Shown: positions 49,788 through 59,452, numbered from the stretch's first letter. The stretch is DNA of 64,000 nucleotides from Weeksellaceae bacterium (GCA_949788275.1 OX460916.1:1240001-1304000); one strand, 5' to 3'. Translations and numbers: made by a program. The notes: generated from the sequence alone by a model not told the origin.

Positions 49788-49896
49788 GCGGTAGGGATAG
49801 CAGCGGCATCCCTTGCTGCCACCCCTAAATTGAATTTAACCGAGAAGCTTTTGCAGCAAAGATATAGCGCATAGCCCAGCGCGCAGCGACCGCCCA
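49788..49896 (+). repeat. Flavobacterial palindromic repeat, copy 5
   Basis: It begins GCGGTAGGGATAGCAGCGGC, and ends with GCGCATAGCCCAGCGCGCAGC-GACCGCCCA. The inner stem is CTTGCTGC against GCAGCAAAG. It is closely related to copy 4 and to the copy split by the IS110 element. Confidence 0.86.
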
Positions 49897-49935
49897 AAAA
49901 ATAAACCTTCAATCAACTTGAAGGTTTTGTATTTT

Positions 49936-50280
49936 TTATTGAATGAATGTGTGAACATTTTCGAGGGGTCTTCCAACCACTCCCCCTTTTTCATCCACCA
50001 CAATGGGGCGTTGAATTAATTTTGGATAATCGACCATGGCTTGGATTAATTCGTCTCTCGAAAGATCTTGGTTTTGAAAGAATTCTTTCCATTCCGCTTC
50101 GCTAGTACGGATGATATCTATGGGTTCTACGTTCAATTTTTGAAGAATCTCATCGAGCTCTTGAAACGTTAATGCCTCTTTTAAATACTCGCGTATGGTA
50201 AAGGGTTTGTTAGAATCTTGCAAGGTTTTTAATGCTTCGCGACTCTTGCTGCAACGAGCATTGTGGATAATGGTATACAT
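49936..50280 (-). CDS. ArsC-family arsenate reductase
   Basis: This 114-residue protein has the ArsC family N-terminus YTIIHNARCSKSREAL with catalytic Cys in HNxRCSKSR (Cys near residue 10). The three Arg positions are present (IREYL, RRPIV-like RPIVVD). Members of this glutaredoxin-coupled class reduce arsenate or are Spx/YffB-like with other roles; with no ars operon nearby the latter is quite possible. It is a single gene, convergent with the repeat copy 5 region. Confidence 0.88.
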   Translation of the reverse strand: MYTIIHNARCSKSREALKTLQDSNKPFTIREYLKEALTFQELDEILQKLNVEPIDIIRTSEAEWKEFFQNQDLSRDELIQAMVDYPKLIQRPIVVDEKGGVVGRPLENVHTFIQ

Positions 50281-50320
50281 TTGGTTTGTTTTTTGCTAAA
50301 TTTATTAAAAATTGATGACT

Positions 50321-50716
50321 ATGAAGCCATATGTACTTATTTTGATGTTGGGACTCACGTTTTCGTGTACCACGCAGCAGTCGATGAATACCAACAATAC
50401 GACACATAAAATGACGTTTGAACCCAATGATGAAGGTGAATATGACATTGTGGTTTTCGACCCCGATTACACTACCTTTTTAGCTAGTAGAGCAGAACCA
50501 AAATCGTTTCACAGTTTGGAATATTATAAGCAAAAGAATCGCCAATATGCGATGATTTGGAATCAACGCCATAGGATGCCGATGCAGTATAATCCTGATT
50601 TGTATGCAGTAAATATCGATTTAGATCCGAATATTGAATATGGTTTAGATTTTGAGTACAAACTGTATAATTTCTTCCGATTCATCGAAACAAAATATCG
50701 TGTAAGAATTCGATAA
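50321..50716 (+). CDS. DUF6146 family lipoprotein
   Basis: The protein begins at the ATG at 50321 (MKPYVLILMLGLTFSC), with the lipobox Cys near residue 16; upstream TTG and ATG starts at 50312 and 50315 only extend the leader. The mature protein has the EYDIVVFDPDYTTFLAS...SLEYYKQKNRQYAMIWNQRH pattern of DUF6146, an envelope family restricted to Bacteroidota with no known function. It is followed by a -7 box for the next gene and divergent from arsC. Confidence 0.82.
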   Translation: MKPYVLILMLGLTFSCTTQQSMNTNNTTHKMTFEPNDEGEYDIVVFDPDYTTFLASRAEPKSFHSLEYYKQKNRQYAMIWNQRHRMPMQYNPDLYAVNIDLDPNIEYGLDFEYKLYNFFRFIETKYRVRIR

Positions 50717-50724
50717 ATATCCGT

Positions 50725-50732
50725 TACATTTG
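50725..50732 (+). promoter_or_regulatory. Probable -7 box upstream of 50753
   Basis: TACATTTG matches TAnnTTTG and lies 20 bases before the next ATG. No TTG -33 element is visible at normal spacing. Confidence 0.38.
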
Positions 50733-50752
50733 CACCTCAAAATATAACAAGC

Positions 50753-51154
50753 ATGAACGAGTTTTCAAACGATATCTATCGCCAAATTATTCAAACTTTC
50801 CCAACATTAGAGGGGTTAAACAAAACAGATACTCCCCTATTGGAATTCTATTTTGAAAATGAACACGAAGCCCCTATTGGTGGTTTATTTATACAAACTT
50901 CGGAAGAAGATGAGATTTGGATTAAAGCAGACCATCCGTATACTTCTTATCGCATTGATGAGATTGAGGAATTGTTTTATATTTTAGGTGGATTGATTTC
51001 GAATGAATTGTTTTGGGTAATTAGTTACGAAGAAGGTGATTGGGATGATACCTTTTTTATTGCCAAAGATCATGCGATAGAAAAAGAAGAAGGTTTTTCG
51101 TACAAGATCATGTCGTGGGATGGTACCAATGATCACTTACAAAACGCAGAATAA
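50753..51154 (+). CDS. Hypothetical acidic protein
   Basis: This 133-residue soluble protein is very acidic, with DEIWIKADHPYTSYRIDEIEELFYI in the middle. No known domain is recognised. It precedes prfB by 24 bp on the same strand and has its own -7 box, so the two may be transcribed together. Similar small proteins near prfB are seen in Bacteroidota, but I cannot give a function. Confidence 0.6.
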   Translation: MNEFSNDIYRQIIQTFPTLEGLNKTDTPLLEFYFENEHEAPIGGLFIQTSEEDEIWIKADHPYTSYRIDEIEELFYILGGLISNELFWVISYEEGDWDDTFFIAKDHAIEKEEGFSYKIMSWDGTNDHLQNAE

Positions 51155-51178
51155 AAACCGTTACAAAAAATAGAACGT

Positions 51179-52276
51179 ATGTTCAATACCGAATTACTGA
51201 AAGATTTACAAAAAAGAACACAAGATCTTTACCTCTATCTTGAAATAGAGCAAAAAGAGATTGAAGTACAAAACGAAGAAGAACAAGCAGCTTCACCAGA
51301 ATTTTGGAACAATGCCAAAACGGCTGAAGCTTTTATGAAGACGCTTCGCGGAAAGAAGAAATGGATTGACCAATATAATGAAATTGCGACAGCGGTAAAC
51401 GACTTGGAAGTTTTGATTGAATTTAACCGAGAGGGTGAAATTGAAATGGAAGAAGTTGAAAACCAATATAAGCTTGCCCTAGGATTACTGGAAGATATTG
51501 AATTTAAAAACATGCTGTCTGAAGAGGGTGATAACTTAGGTGCAATATTACAAATAACTGCAGGAGCTGGTGGTACCGAGTCGTGTGACTGGGCTAGTAT
51601 GTTAATGCGTATGTATTTAATGTGGGCTGAAAAAAGTGGCTACAAAGTTAAAGAGTTAAATTATCAAGGCGGTGATGTGGCCGGTGTAAAAACCGTTACC
51701 TTAGAGATTGATGGTGAATTTGCATTTGGTTATTTAAAAGGCGAAAATGGTGTTCATCGTTTGGTGCGTATTTCCCCTTTTGATAGTAATGCTAAACGCC
51801 ACACGAGTTTTGTGTCTGTTTATGTGTCGCCGATTGTGGATGATACCATTAACATTGATATTAACCCCGCAGATATTGAATTGCAAACATCGCGTTCAGG
51901 TGGTGCTGGTGGACAAAATGTAAATAAGGTAGAAACTAAAGTTCAATTAACCCATAAACCGACAGGTATTGTGGTTGTTTGTCAGGTTGAACGTTCACAG
52001 TTAGCCAACCGTGAATTAGCCATGGACATGCTGAAATCGGAATTATACAAAATTGAATTGGATAAAAAGATGGCCGCCCGAAATGAAATTGAGGCCAATA
52101 AAATGAAAATTGAGTGGGGATCTCAGATTCGAAATTATGTAATGCACCCCTATAAATTGGTTAAAGACGTTCGTACAGGCGAAGAAACAGGAAATGTAGA
52201 TGCTGTAATGAACGGAGATATTGATAATTTCTTGAAGGCCTTTTTAATGTTAATGGGCCAGAAAGACAAAAACTAA
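51179..52276 (+). CDS. prfB: Peptide chain release factor 2
   Basis: RF2 reads UGA and UAA stops. The 365-residue protein contains the GGQ motif in [18 protein letters not shown] near residues 236-255 and anticodon-like [16 protein letters not shown] near 195. The usual autoregulatory +1 frameshift is absent: at codons about 20-23 the reading is TAC CTC TAT CTT GAA, in frame, with no TGA. Synthesis is therefore not controlled by RF2 level in the classical way. trkA follows after 21 bp. Confidence 0.97.
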   Translation: MFNTELLKDLQKRTQDLYLYLEIEQKEIEVQNEEEQAASPEFWNNAKTAEAFMKTLRGKKKWIDQYNEIATAVNDLEVLIEFNREGEIEMEEVENQYKLALGLLEDIEFKNMLSEEGDNLGAILQITAGAGGTESCDWASMLMRMYLMWAEKSGYKVKELNYQGGDVAGVKTVTLEIDGEFAFGYLKGENGVHRLVRISPFDSNAKRHTSFVSVYVSPIVDDTINIDINPADIELQTSRSGGAGGQNVNKVETKVQLTHKPTGIVVVCQVERSQLANRELAMDMLKSELYKIELDKKMAARNEIEANKMKIEWGSQIRNYVMHPYKLVKDVRTGEETGNVDAVMNGDIDNFLKAFLMLMGQKDKN

Positions 52277-52297
52277 TCGTTAAGATTAACTTGATAG

Positions 52298-53665
52298 ATG
52301 AAAATTATAATTGGAGGTGCTGGAGAAGTTGGTTTCCACTTGGCAAAATTATTGTCGAATGAGATGAATGACATTGTCATTATGGATACCGATAAGGATA
52401 AGCTTTTCATGATTGAAAACTCGCTTGATGTAATGGCCTTTCGAGGGGACATTACCTCTTTTAAAGCCCTTAAAGAAATAAAAATAGAGGAAGCCGATAT
52501 GTTTATATCGGTTACTCATCTACAAAACACCAATTTAACGGCCGCCTCTATTGCAAAGTCCCTCGGGGCAAAACGGACGTTAGCGCGCATTTCGAATACC
52601 GAATTCTTGGATACTGAAAATCAGTTTTGGATTCAAGACATGGGCGTGGATGCCCTCATTAGTGCCGAAAAATTAGCGGCTACGGAAATTTATTCCTTGG
52701 TTCAGCAATCGGCCTTCAATACCATGCATCAGTTTACAAGTGGTCACCTATTTTTAGTAGGTACGGTGTTGGATAAAGATTGCAAAATTCTTGGTAAACG
52801 CTTTAAAGAGCTTTATTTCTCGACCAAAGGAGGCGATGAAATGATTTTTAAACCCATAGCCATTATTCGAAACAATAACCGAGGGGAATACTTTACGACC
52901 ATTCCTCAAGCGGATACCGAATTTCAATTAGACGATCAGGTATACTTTATCGTTAAAAAAGAGGGTATTGAAGAAATCTACAAAGTTTTAGGTAAGAAAA
53001 AAGAATACTATAAAAATATTATTGTTTTAGGTGGTGGAAGTATTGGTGTAAAAACATCGAAAATACTGAAGGAAAACCGACATAACATTAAATTAATTGA
53101 ATTAGACCGAAATCGGGCATTTGATTTAGCCGATGAAATGAACAATATTTTGGTGATTAATGGCGACGGCCGCGATGGTGATCTTTTAATTGAAGAAGGG
53201 ATTTCTGATTCGGAAGCCTTTATTGCCGTTACGGGTAGTTCTGAAACCAATATCATGGCATGCTTAATGGCCAAATCGAAGGGCGTTAAAAAAACAATAG
53301 CCTTAGTTGAAAACATTGATTATATCCATCTATCGCAAGAGGTAGGAATTAATGCGTTTATCAATAAAAAATTATTAACTGCCGATACCATCTTCCGATA
53401 TATTCGACAAGGAGATGTGGTGGATGTTACGGGAATTTCTGATTTAGATGCGGAAGTACTCGAATTTAAAGTCAAAGAAAATTCCAATGCCGCTTATAAA
53501 AAGATTTCCGATTTTAAGTTCGGAAACGATGCGACCGTTGCTGGCGTTGTAAGACGAAGAGAAGGAATTATTCCTGAAGAAGACTTTGTTATCGAACCCC
53601 ATGATAATGTGGTTGTTTTTTCACAACCGAATGTGATTAATAAAGTAACGGCATTTTTTAAGTAA
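52298..53665 (+). CDS. trkA: Trk system potassium uptake regulatory protein TrkA
   Basis: This 455-residue cytoplasmic gating subunit has two RCK repeats: the first NAD-binding motif is IIIGGAGEVGFHLAKLL near residues 3-18, the second IIVLGGGSIGVKTSKIL near 240-256. Each is followed by a C-terminal TrkA_C domain. It binds NAD(H)/ATP and opens the TrkH channel. The trkH gene overlaps its stop by one base (TAATG). Confidence 0.96.
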   Translation: MKIIIGGAGEVGFHLAKLLSNEMNDIVIMDTDKDKLFMIENSLDVMAFRGDITSFKALKEIKIEEADMFISVTHLQNTNLTAASIAKSLGAKRTLARISNTEFLDTENQFWIQDMGVDALISAEKLAATEIYSLVQQSAFNTMHQFTSGHLFLVGTVLDKDCKILGKRFKELYFSTKGGDEMIFKPIAIIRNNNRGEYFTTIPQADTEFQLDDQVYFIVKKEGIEEIYKVLGKKKEYYKNIIVLGGGSIGVKTSKILKENRHNIKLIELDRNRAFDLADEMNNILVINGDGRDGDLLIEEGISDSEAFIAVTGSSETNIMACLMAKSKGVKKTIALVENIDYIHLSQEVGINAFINKKLLTADTIFRYIRQGDVVDVTGISDLDAEVLEFKVKENSNAAYKKISDFKFGNDATVAGVVRRREGIIPEEDFVIEPHDNVVVFSQPNVINKVTAFFK

Positions 53666-55197
53666 TGAGACATATCAACAAGAACATTGTTCTTTATCTT
53701 ACGGGATTTCTGTTGCTTTTGAACACCTTTTTTATGTGTTCTTGCATCTTCATTAGCCTTTATTACGATGATAATTTACACTACCCGTTTTTAATCTCGG
53801 GTGCTATTTCGGGTGCCTTGGGTGGAAGCATGTTTTATTTTAACCGCAACGCCCCAAAGAAAGTAGGTAAACGGGAAGGCTACCTCATTGTATCAATCGG
53901 TTGGTCTTTTATGATTCTCACCGGTATGCTCCCCTATTTGTTTTCCAAAGCCTATTTTGATGCCGATGTTTTTGCTGGCAACGACATCACGTTTATCAAT
54001 TTCTTGTACGAAACCATTTCGGGCTATACCACAACTGGCGCAACTGTTTTCGACGATATAGAAAGCATTCCCAAAAGTTTACTCTATTGGCGAAGTCTAA
54101 CCCATTGGATTGGAGGGATTGGTGTAATTGTCTTAACCATTGCAATTATGCCCTTATTGGGAATTGGAGGAATGCAGTTATTTGCTGCTGAATCAACTGG
54201 TGTTTCAGCCGATAAAATTCATCCACGAATCACAGACACCGCTAAAAACCTATGCGGCATCTATATATCCTCTACGATACTGCAAATTATTTTGCTTTAT
54301 ATCTTCGGCATGAATGGTTTCGATGCCATTAACCATTCGTTGAGTTCCATCTCATCGGGTGGATTCTCCACCAAAAACAACAGTATTTTAGCTTGGGAAG
54401 ATAACATAGCCATACAATATATCTTAACCTTTTTTATGATTATATCGGGAACAAACTTTATTGTTTTGTACTTGATACTCCAACGTAATTTTAAAAAGGT
54501 ATTCCGAAATGATGAATTTAAATGGTATTTAGGCATCATCTTTGGGGCCAGTTTAATTATTAGCGTTCCTATGTACTTTCACTCATTTGGAAAAGAAGTC
54601 TTTCAATTCGCCTTTTTAGAAGAGTCATTTAGGCTGTCGATCTTTCATGTTGTCTCTATTCTAACCTCTACCGGGTTAATTATTCGAGATTATACCGTTA
54701 TTTCGCCTTTTGTTACCTTATTATTCTTTTCGTTAATGTTCATTGGTGGATCGGCAGGTTCTACATCAGGAGGTGTAAAAGTCATTCGTCAGGTTATTCT
54801 TTTAAAGAACTCGTGGATGGAGTTTAAACGAATCTTACACCCCCATGCGATTATACCTGTACGATTCAATGGCCGAGCAATATCGCAAAACATTGTTTAC
54901 AACGTGATGGCCTTTTTTATTTTGTATATGTTTATTTGGATTAGTAGCTCTGTGCTGTTTTCCTTGCTCAACGATGGTTTTTCTGAAGGTTATGATTCCA
55001 TCTTATCGGGACTTTCGGTAACAGCATCAGCCATTGGAAACATCGGACCAGGCATAGGTAAGTATGGCCCAACCAGCACGATGAATGAACTTTCCGATTC
55101 AGCGAAAATACTAATTGGATTTTTAATGATCTTAGGACGCTTAGAAATCTTTACTATATTAATTTTATTCACCCCTTCATTTTGGAAGAATAACTAG
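53665..55197 (+). CDS. trkH: Trk potassium channel subunit TrkH
   Basis: This 510-residue inner-membrane protein has four M1-P-M2 repeats. Selectivity-filter-like sequences are TTGATVFDD near 128, SISSGGFSTKNN near 228-239, SILTSTGLII near 330 and TASAIGNIGPGIGK near 455-468. It forms a K+ translocation path with TrkA. Translation is coupled to trkA. A strong hairpin follows. Confidence 0.96.
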   Translation: MRHINKNIVLYLTGFLLLLNTFFMCSCIFISLYYDDNLHYPFLISGAISGALGGSMFYFNRNAPKKVGKREGYLIVSIGWSFMILTGMLPYLFSKAYFDADVFAGNDITFINFLYETISGYTTTGATVFDDIESIPKSLLYWRSLTHWIGGIGVIVLTIAIMPLLGIGGMQLFAAESTGVSADKIHPRITDTAKNLCGIYISSTILQIILLYIFGMNGFDAINHSLSSISSGGFSTKNNSILAWEDNIAIQYILTFFMIISGTNFIVLYLILQRNFKKVFRNDEFKWYLGIIFGASLIISVPMYFHSFGKEVFQFAFLEESFRLSIFHVVSILTSTGLIIRDYTVISPFVTLLFFSLMFIGGSAGSTSGGVKVIRQVILLKNSWMEFKRILHPHAIIPVRFNGRAISQNIVYNVMAFFILYMFIWISSSVLFSLLNDGFSEGYDSILSGLSVTASAIGNIGPGIGKYGPTSTMNELSDSAKILIGFLMILGRLEIFTILILFTPSFWKNN

Positions 55198-55204
55198 TAT
55201 AATG

Positions 55205-55238
55205 CAGAAAAGTTTCTATTGGTTTAGAAACTTTTCTG
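55205..55238 (+). terminator. Terminator after trkH
   Basis: CAGAAAAGTTTCTA (from 55205) pairs with TAGAAACTTTTCTG around a TTGGT loop. The T-run downstream is weak. Confidence 0.72.
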
Positions 55239-55334
55239 ATTTATAAAACTTAGATTGACTGAAGTTATTTTTGGGTTAGCAAAAACAACATTAGTATTTA
55301 ATCAATTACGATACCAATTCCTCTCCTCTAAAAT

Positions 55335-55868
55335 TTATTTTATAAGCTGTTTAAACTTGTCTCTAAATTTAGCAATTTTTGGTCCCACAACAGCCGAGCA
55401 ATACGGTTGTGTTTGGTTTTCAAGAAAATAACCTTGGTGATAGTCTTCCGCAGGCCAAAAGACAGTCAAAGGCTCTATAACCGTTGTAAACTCATCCACA
55501 TACAAATCGCTTGCATTAAATTTCTCCATTGAAGCTTCTGCTTTCAATTTTTGCTCCTCATTCCTATAAAAAATAGAAGAACGGTATTGTGTTCCTATAT
55601 CATTCCCCTGACGATTGAGTTGAGTAGGGTTGTGAATATTCCAAAAAATTTCCAACAATTCATCATAGGAAATTACCTCCGCATCAAAAGTTACCTTCAC
55701 CACCTCGGCATGGTTGGTATCGCCTTCACAAATCTCCTTATACGTAGGATTTTCGGTATCCCCACCTGTATAACCAGATACAGCGCAATTAACGCCTTCA
55801 ATTAAATTAAAAATACTTTCAATACACCAAAAGCATCCCGCTCCAAATACAGCTTCTTCGTTTTTCAT
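55335..55868 (-). CDS. msrA: Peptide methionine sulfoxide reductase A
   Basis: This 177-residue enzyme reduces methionine-S-sulfoxide with thioredoxin. The signature GAGCFWCIESIF with catalytic Cys near residue 12 is present. Further conserved segments are AVSGYTGGDTENPTYKEI near 29-46, HAEVVKVTFD, and YHQGYFLEN near 143-151. No MsrB domain is fused, and no signal peptide is seen, so it is a cytoplasmic, stand-alone MsrA. Single gene. Confidence 0.96.
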   Translation of the reverse strand: MKNEEAVFGAGCFWCIESIFNLIEGVNCAVSGYTGGDTENPTYKEICEGDTNHAEVVKVTFDAEVISYDELLEIFWNIHNPTQLNRQGNDIGTQYRSSIFYRNEEQKLKAEASMEKFNASDLYVDEFTTVIEPLTVFWPAEDYHQGYFLENQTQPYCSAVVGPKIAKFRDKFKQLIK

Positions 55869-56498
55869 ACATTTTTATTATTCCTCTAAATATCGGAATG
55901 AATTTGGAATAATTAAGCATCTGCGAGCATGGATTATTCGATGCGATTAGCGCTCAATAAAAAAAATTCAGTAAAGCTTTTATTTCATCAACTTATTTTC
56001 CGTCAAATAATCACTTAACGAACACTATTCTTTTAGAAGTTTTAATCTTAGAAATTAATTTCTTTTTAGAACAATAATAATTTCCCCAATAATTTATGTT
56101 CATTCATTCTGGAAAAGTTAAAATTGAACACATATTATAAAAAAAGAAACTTACAACCATTCGCATATTCGAACAGTTAAATACTTCCATACGCCAAATA
56201 AGTAATTATTAGTATCATCAATAATTCAATAATTATTGAATTTCGCTTAAAAAAAGTGATAGGGATGTGATATTTGTTGAATTCTAATTTTAGAATAACG
56301 GAAAATAAAAGAAAATAATATCGATTGTAATACTCATAAGTACTCAATTAACTCAAGTATACTCAATTATAAAAGAGGGGAATTCAGGGTTTCAAAAACA
56401 AATACTCAATAATACATTTGTGTTCAATAAATATTCACTAAATTCACATAAGCATACACAACAAAGTATATGCATAAATTAATATTAAATTAAATCTT
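55869..56498. other. Long AT-rich intergenic region (630 bp) with regulatory repeats
   Basis: No open frame, tRNA or known RNA motif is visible between msrA and the large secreted-protein gene. The downstream half holds repeated CTCA motifs and a -7 box (see 56331-56420). An AT-rich palindrome CAATAATTATTG lies near 56229-56240. Its length and low GC suggest a regulated promoter region. Confidence 0.6.
56331..56420 (+). promoter_or_regulatory. Phased ACTCA direct repeats and -7 box
   Basis: ACTCA motifs occur with the CTCA core at 56333, 56343, 56352 and 56362, spaced 10, 9 and 10 bp, about one helical turn apart, and once more at 56405. They precede a -7 box TACATTTG at 56413-56420. The arrangement looks like an operator for a cooperatively binding regulator. 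The same CTCAATTATA occurs near lrp and metK. Confidence 0.5.
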
Positions 56499-58685
56499 AT
56501 GAAACGAAAAAAATCTATTTTTTATTCACGTAATAAACTATTATTACTAACCTCCCTCATTTTGTCATTAGGTTTTACATCCGCGCAAGTAGGAATTAAC
56601 ACCAATACACCTAATGCAACATTAGATGTTAGACAAGGAGCGTTAATAAATAAAGCCGAAGGTGTCCTAATACCTAGTTTTACAGTAGAAGATTTAGCAA
56701 TAAAAGACAGTCAATACGAAGAAAGCCAACACGGAGTGATGGTTTTTATTACCAGTGGTGTAGGTACTTCCGGTAAGACAAAACATATAGACGGATCTGG
56801 TTTTTACTTTTACGATTCCACAATTCAACTGTGGAATGCAACAGGAAGTAGAGAGCCCTGGTATTCAAAAACAACAGAGACTGGTGCAACATCGAATACC
56901 GATGATATTTACCAAATAGGAAAAGTAGGTATCGGAAGTTCAGCGTTACATGCATCTGCCCAATTGGATGTTAATTCGACCAATCGTGGAATATTGATTC
57001 CTAGACTATCGAAAACTGACCGCACAGCAATTGATCAACCAGCGAATGGATTATTAATTTATAATACCTCAACCAATTGCTTTAACTATTACAATGCTGA
57101 GAATGACAAATGGTTAAGTATGTGTGGAAGCTACGATCCTGCACAATTCAATCTTATTAGCTGTACGGCGCCTACAGGTCCGGCAGGCGAATACAAAGCA
57201 GGTATTCCGTTAAATAATTCCAACACCTACACCTTATCCCTGAATATTACAGAAATTGGTACCTATCAAATTCTTGTTACAACGGGTAATGGTTATTCAT
57301 TTAGCAAATCGGGTACATTCACACAAACTGGTAAACAAGATGTTGTTTTAGAAGGCCAAGGAACACCAATCAATGGTCCAAAAACAGATACCATGTCGAT
57401 TACTTTTAATGGAATCAACGTAACACCAACTTGTACTTTGCCAAGCATCAATGTGTTAGGATCAACAACTTCTGTATTAGTAAATTGTGGTTCTTCTTCA
57501 TTAAAAGGGATATACTACGATTCAACACCGCTGAATGCGACACACTACGTTGATATTCCTATTACCTCGGTTATTACACCAGGATCAATTGTTATTGAAA
57601 CGGCAACGATCAATGGAATGAAGTTTTCTTCGGGTTCGATAACTATAACCCCAGAAACAACAACTATACGATTATATGGACAAGGTACACCTAGTGCGCC
57701 TGGGACTATTACTTACCCTATAAACATATCAGGATCGCCTACATGTACAGTATCGGTTTTAGTTCACAATTCAACAGGAACGTTCTCTAAACCTGCTAAT
57801 CGTTGTACCGACATTTTGAGTTCAAGTCCACAATCAATTGATGGATACTATTGGATTAGAGATGCTTCTGGAAATAAGTTTAAAACCTATTGTGATATGA
57901 GCAATGGAGGTTGGACTTTAGTTAAATCGCTTTCAGAAAAACAAATTTTGGAAGTAGAAAAAACGCAAAGCGAATCTATAGCCACGCAAAAAGCACGAAA
58001 TACAGTCACCAATGAAGTGGGTGTGTTCAATGAATATGCGTTCTCTGTTCCATCTGCAGTAGTGAACAATGTTGGATCTAGTCTTGGTAATAAAGAGTTT
58101 AGATTCACCATTAAAGAAAAAGGTCATCAAAATTCAGGAATTGTTACGCAAGAGATCGTAGAGAATACGACTATTGCTCCAATAAATGATGCATGGACTA
58201 AAAATAACTATTGGAACGTAACAATCTACAATGGTAATCCAGCAACTGGAAATTACGTCAATAAAAATAACACGACTGAAGGTAAGTTATTTGGATATGA
58301 CTGGGGTAAGAAAAGCGCTTCAAGCGGAAAGTACCACATCAACAATATTGATTTTACCTACGAACCTCCAGGAATGTATAGTTCAGCCAACTTCTTTACT
58401 GGTTTCTATGGTGCCCTAGGATATGCAGCAAATAATCAGCCAGCAAATAACCTTACGTATAAATCGAGTAATGGAAGTCAAGTAACATTCAATAAATACT
58501 ATATCAATGATCTTTTTGGTTTTTATATGAATAGTGAATCACAATTAAATCACCACATCGGTACCTGTAGAAACAGTACAGATGATTATGGAGGTGCAAG
58601 CTTCTGTAGTGGTGGATGGGCCAACTGGCGTCCACACAAATTTAATAACGGTGAAGGTCGAATTATTCAATATTGGGTAAAATAA
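56499..58685 (+). CDS. Secreted fibrinogen-like surface protein with duplicated domain
   Basis: This 728-residue exported protein has a long basic signal peptide (cleavage near SAQ, residue 30) followed by VGINTNTP and a second ASAQLDVNSTNRGILIPRL copy. Two related beta domains (about 240-325 and 330-410) share TxxVxCGSSSLKG- and GQGTPxxxG-like segments. The C-terminal part (about 425-728) opens with PANRCTDILSSSPQSIDGYYWI and CDMSNGGWTLVKSL and ends with CSGGWANWRPHKF, matching the fibrinogen C-terminal fold with its Cys pairs. It is probably a cell-surface lectin or adhesin. No sorting domain is evident. A terminator follows. Confidence 0.85.
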   Translation: MKRKKSIFYSRNKLLLLTSLILSLGFTSAQVGINTNTPNATLDVRQGALINKAEGVLIPSFTVEDLAIKDSQYEESQHGVMVFITSGVGTSGKTKHIDGSGFYFYDSTIQLWNATGSREPWYSKTTETGATSNTDDIYQIGKVGIGSSALHASAQLDVNSTNRGILIPRLSKTDRTAIDQPANGLLIYNTSTNCFNYYNAENDKWLSMCGSYDPAQFNLISCTAPTGPAGEYKAGIPLNNSNTYTLSLNITEIGTYQILVTTGNGYSFSKSGTFTQTGKQDVVLEGQGTPINGPKTDTMSITFNGINVTPTCTLPSINVLGSTTSVLVNCGSSSLKGIYYDSTPLNATHYVDIPITSVITPGSIVIETATINGMKFSSGSITITPETTTIRLYGQGTPSAPGTITYPINISGSPTCTVSVLVHNSTGTFSKPANRCTDILSSSPQSIDGYYWIRDASGNKFKTYCDMSNGGWTLVKSLSEKQILEVEKTQSESIATQKARNTVTNEVGVFNEYAFSVPSAVVNNVGSSLGNKEFRFTIKEKGHQNSGIVTQEIVENTTIAPINDAWTKNNYWNVTIYNGNPATGNYVNKNNTTEGKLFGYDWGKKSASSGKYHINNIDFTYEPPGMYSSANFFTGFYGALGYAANNQPANNLTYKSSNGSQVTFNKYYINDLFGFYMNSESQLNHHIGTCRNSTDDYGGASFCSGGWANWRPHKFNNGEGRIIQYWVK

Positions 58686-58705
58686 ATCTTGCCGATTTAA
58701 GCATA

Positions 58706-58743
58706 AATAAAGAAAGCCACTCATTAAGTGGCTTTCTTTATTT
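58706..58743. terminator. Bidirectional terminator
   Basis: AATAAAGAAAGCCAC (58706-58720) pairs perfectly with GTGGCTTTCTTTATT (58728-58742). It is shared by the surface-protein gene and the Lrp gene on the other strand. Confidence 0.93.
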
Positions 58744-58756
58744 ATATTCCAACCTT

Positions 58757-59218
58757 TTAAATTAGTTTATAGGCTGTTTCCTCTTTCACATCTCCTATAA
58801 CAAACGTACTATGGGTACTTCCAATCACGGTAATGGTGGTTAATTTATTCACCATAAAATTCCGGTATTCATCCATATTTTCAAAAGACATTTTCACAAT
58901 ATAATCGTAATCACCACTCACGTGAAAACACGACTGTACTTCGGGTAACTGAACAATTTCTGTTTCAAACAAAATAATATTCTCTTGTGAATGCTGAGAG
59001 AGTTTAATATGACTAAACACCAACAATTCCTTATTAATCGTACGCCGATTTAATAAAGCAACATACTTATTTATAATCCCCGACTTCTCAAGCTTTTTTA
59101 TGCGCTCATGAATGGCTGTTGAGGACAGATTTAACTTATCCGATAATTCTTTATAGGTAATTTTACTGTTATCTTGTAAAAACATTAATAACCGGCGATC
59201 CAAATCGTCAAATTTCAT
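58757..59218 (-). CDS. Lrp/AsnC-family regulator
   Basis: This 153-residue protein has an N-terminal winged helix-turn-helix with LDRRLLMFLQDNSKITYKELSDKL (residues 6-29) and NLSSTAIHERIKKLEKSGII (30-49). The C-terminal RAM domain (about 68-150) binds amino-acid effectors, with VSGDYDYIVKM near 97-107. It is divergent from metK, sharing a 382-bp intergenic region. That region and the upstream region of the neighbouring surface-protein gene contain the CTCAATTATA motif, which I suggest as its operator. The effector is not predictable. Confidence 0.93.
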   Translation of the reverse strand: MKFDDLDRRLLMFLQDNSKITYKELSDKLNLSSTAIHERIKKLEKSGIINKYVALLNRRTINKELLVFSHIKLSQHSQENIILFETEIVQLPEVQSCFHVSGDYDYIVKMSFENMDEYRNFMVNKLTTITVIGSTHSTFVIGDVKEETAYKLI

Positions 59219-59255
59219 TTTAAATCAATTTATCCAACTAAAGTAACTAATTCAA

Positions 59256-59267
59256 CTCAATTATACG
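59256..59267. promoter_or_regulatory. CTCAATTATACG motif, copy near lrp
   Basis: This 12-base motif lies 38 bp from the Lrp start codon and recurs exactly at 59416-59427 upstream of metK; ten of its twelve bases (CTCAATTATA) recur at 56362-56371. It is a candidate binding site for the adjacent Lrp protein. Confidence 0.4.
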
Positions 59268-59415
59268 TTTATTTTTTAATTTATTTCACCTTACACACTG
59301 TATAATTTCCCGAAAAGATAAGTTTAATGCATATATATTCAAAAATAACACGGTACAAAAAAATTAAGTAGAAAAATTTTCATCAACTCAACGTCTCCTA
59401 ACGACTAAGATTCCC

Positions 59416-59427
59416 CTCAATTATACG
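59416..59427. promoter_or_regulatory. CTCAATTATACG motif, copy near metK
   Basis: An exact repeat of 59256-59267, placed just upstream of the metK promoter. It could be an Lrp operator. Confidence 0.4.
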
Positions 59428-59452
59428 CGAAATAATTTCTTCTAAGAAATTA

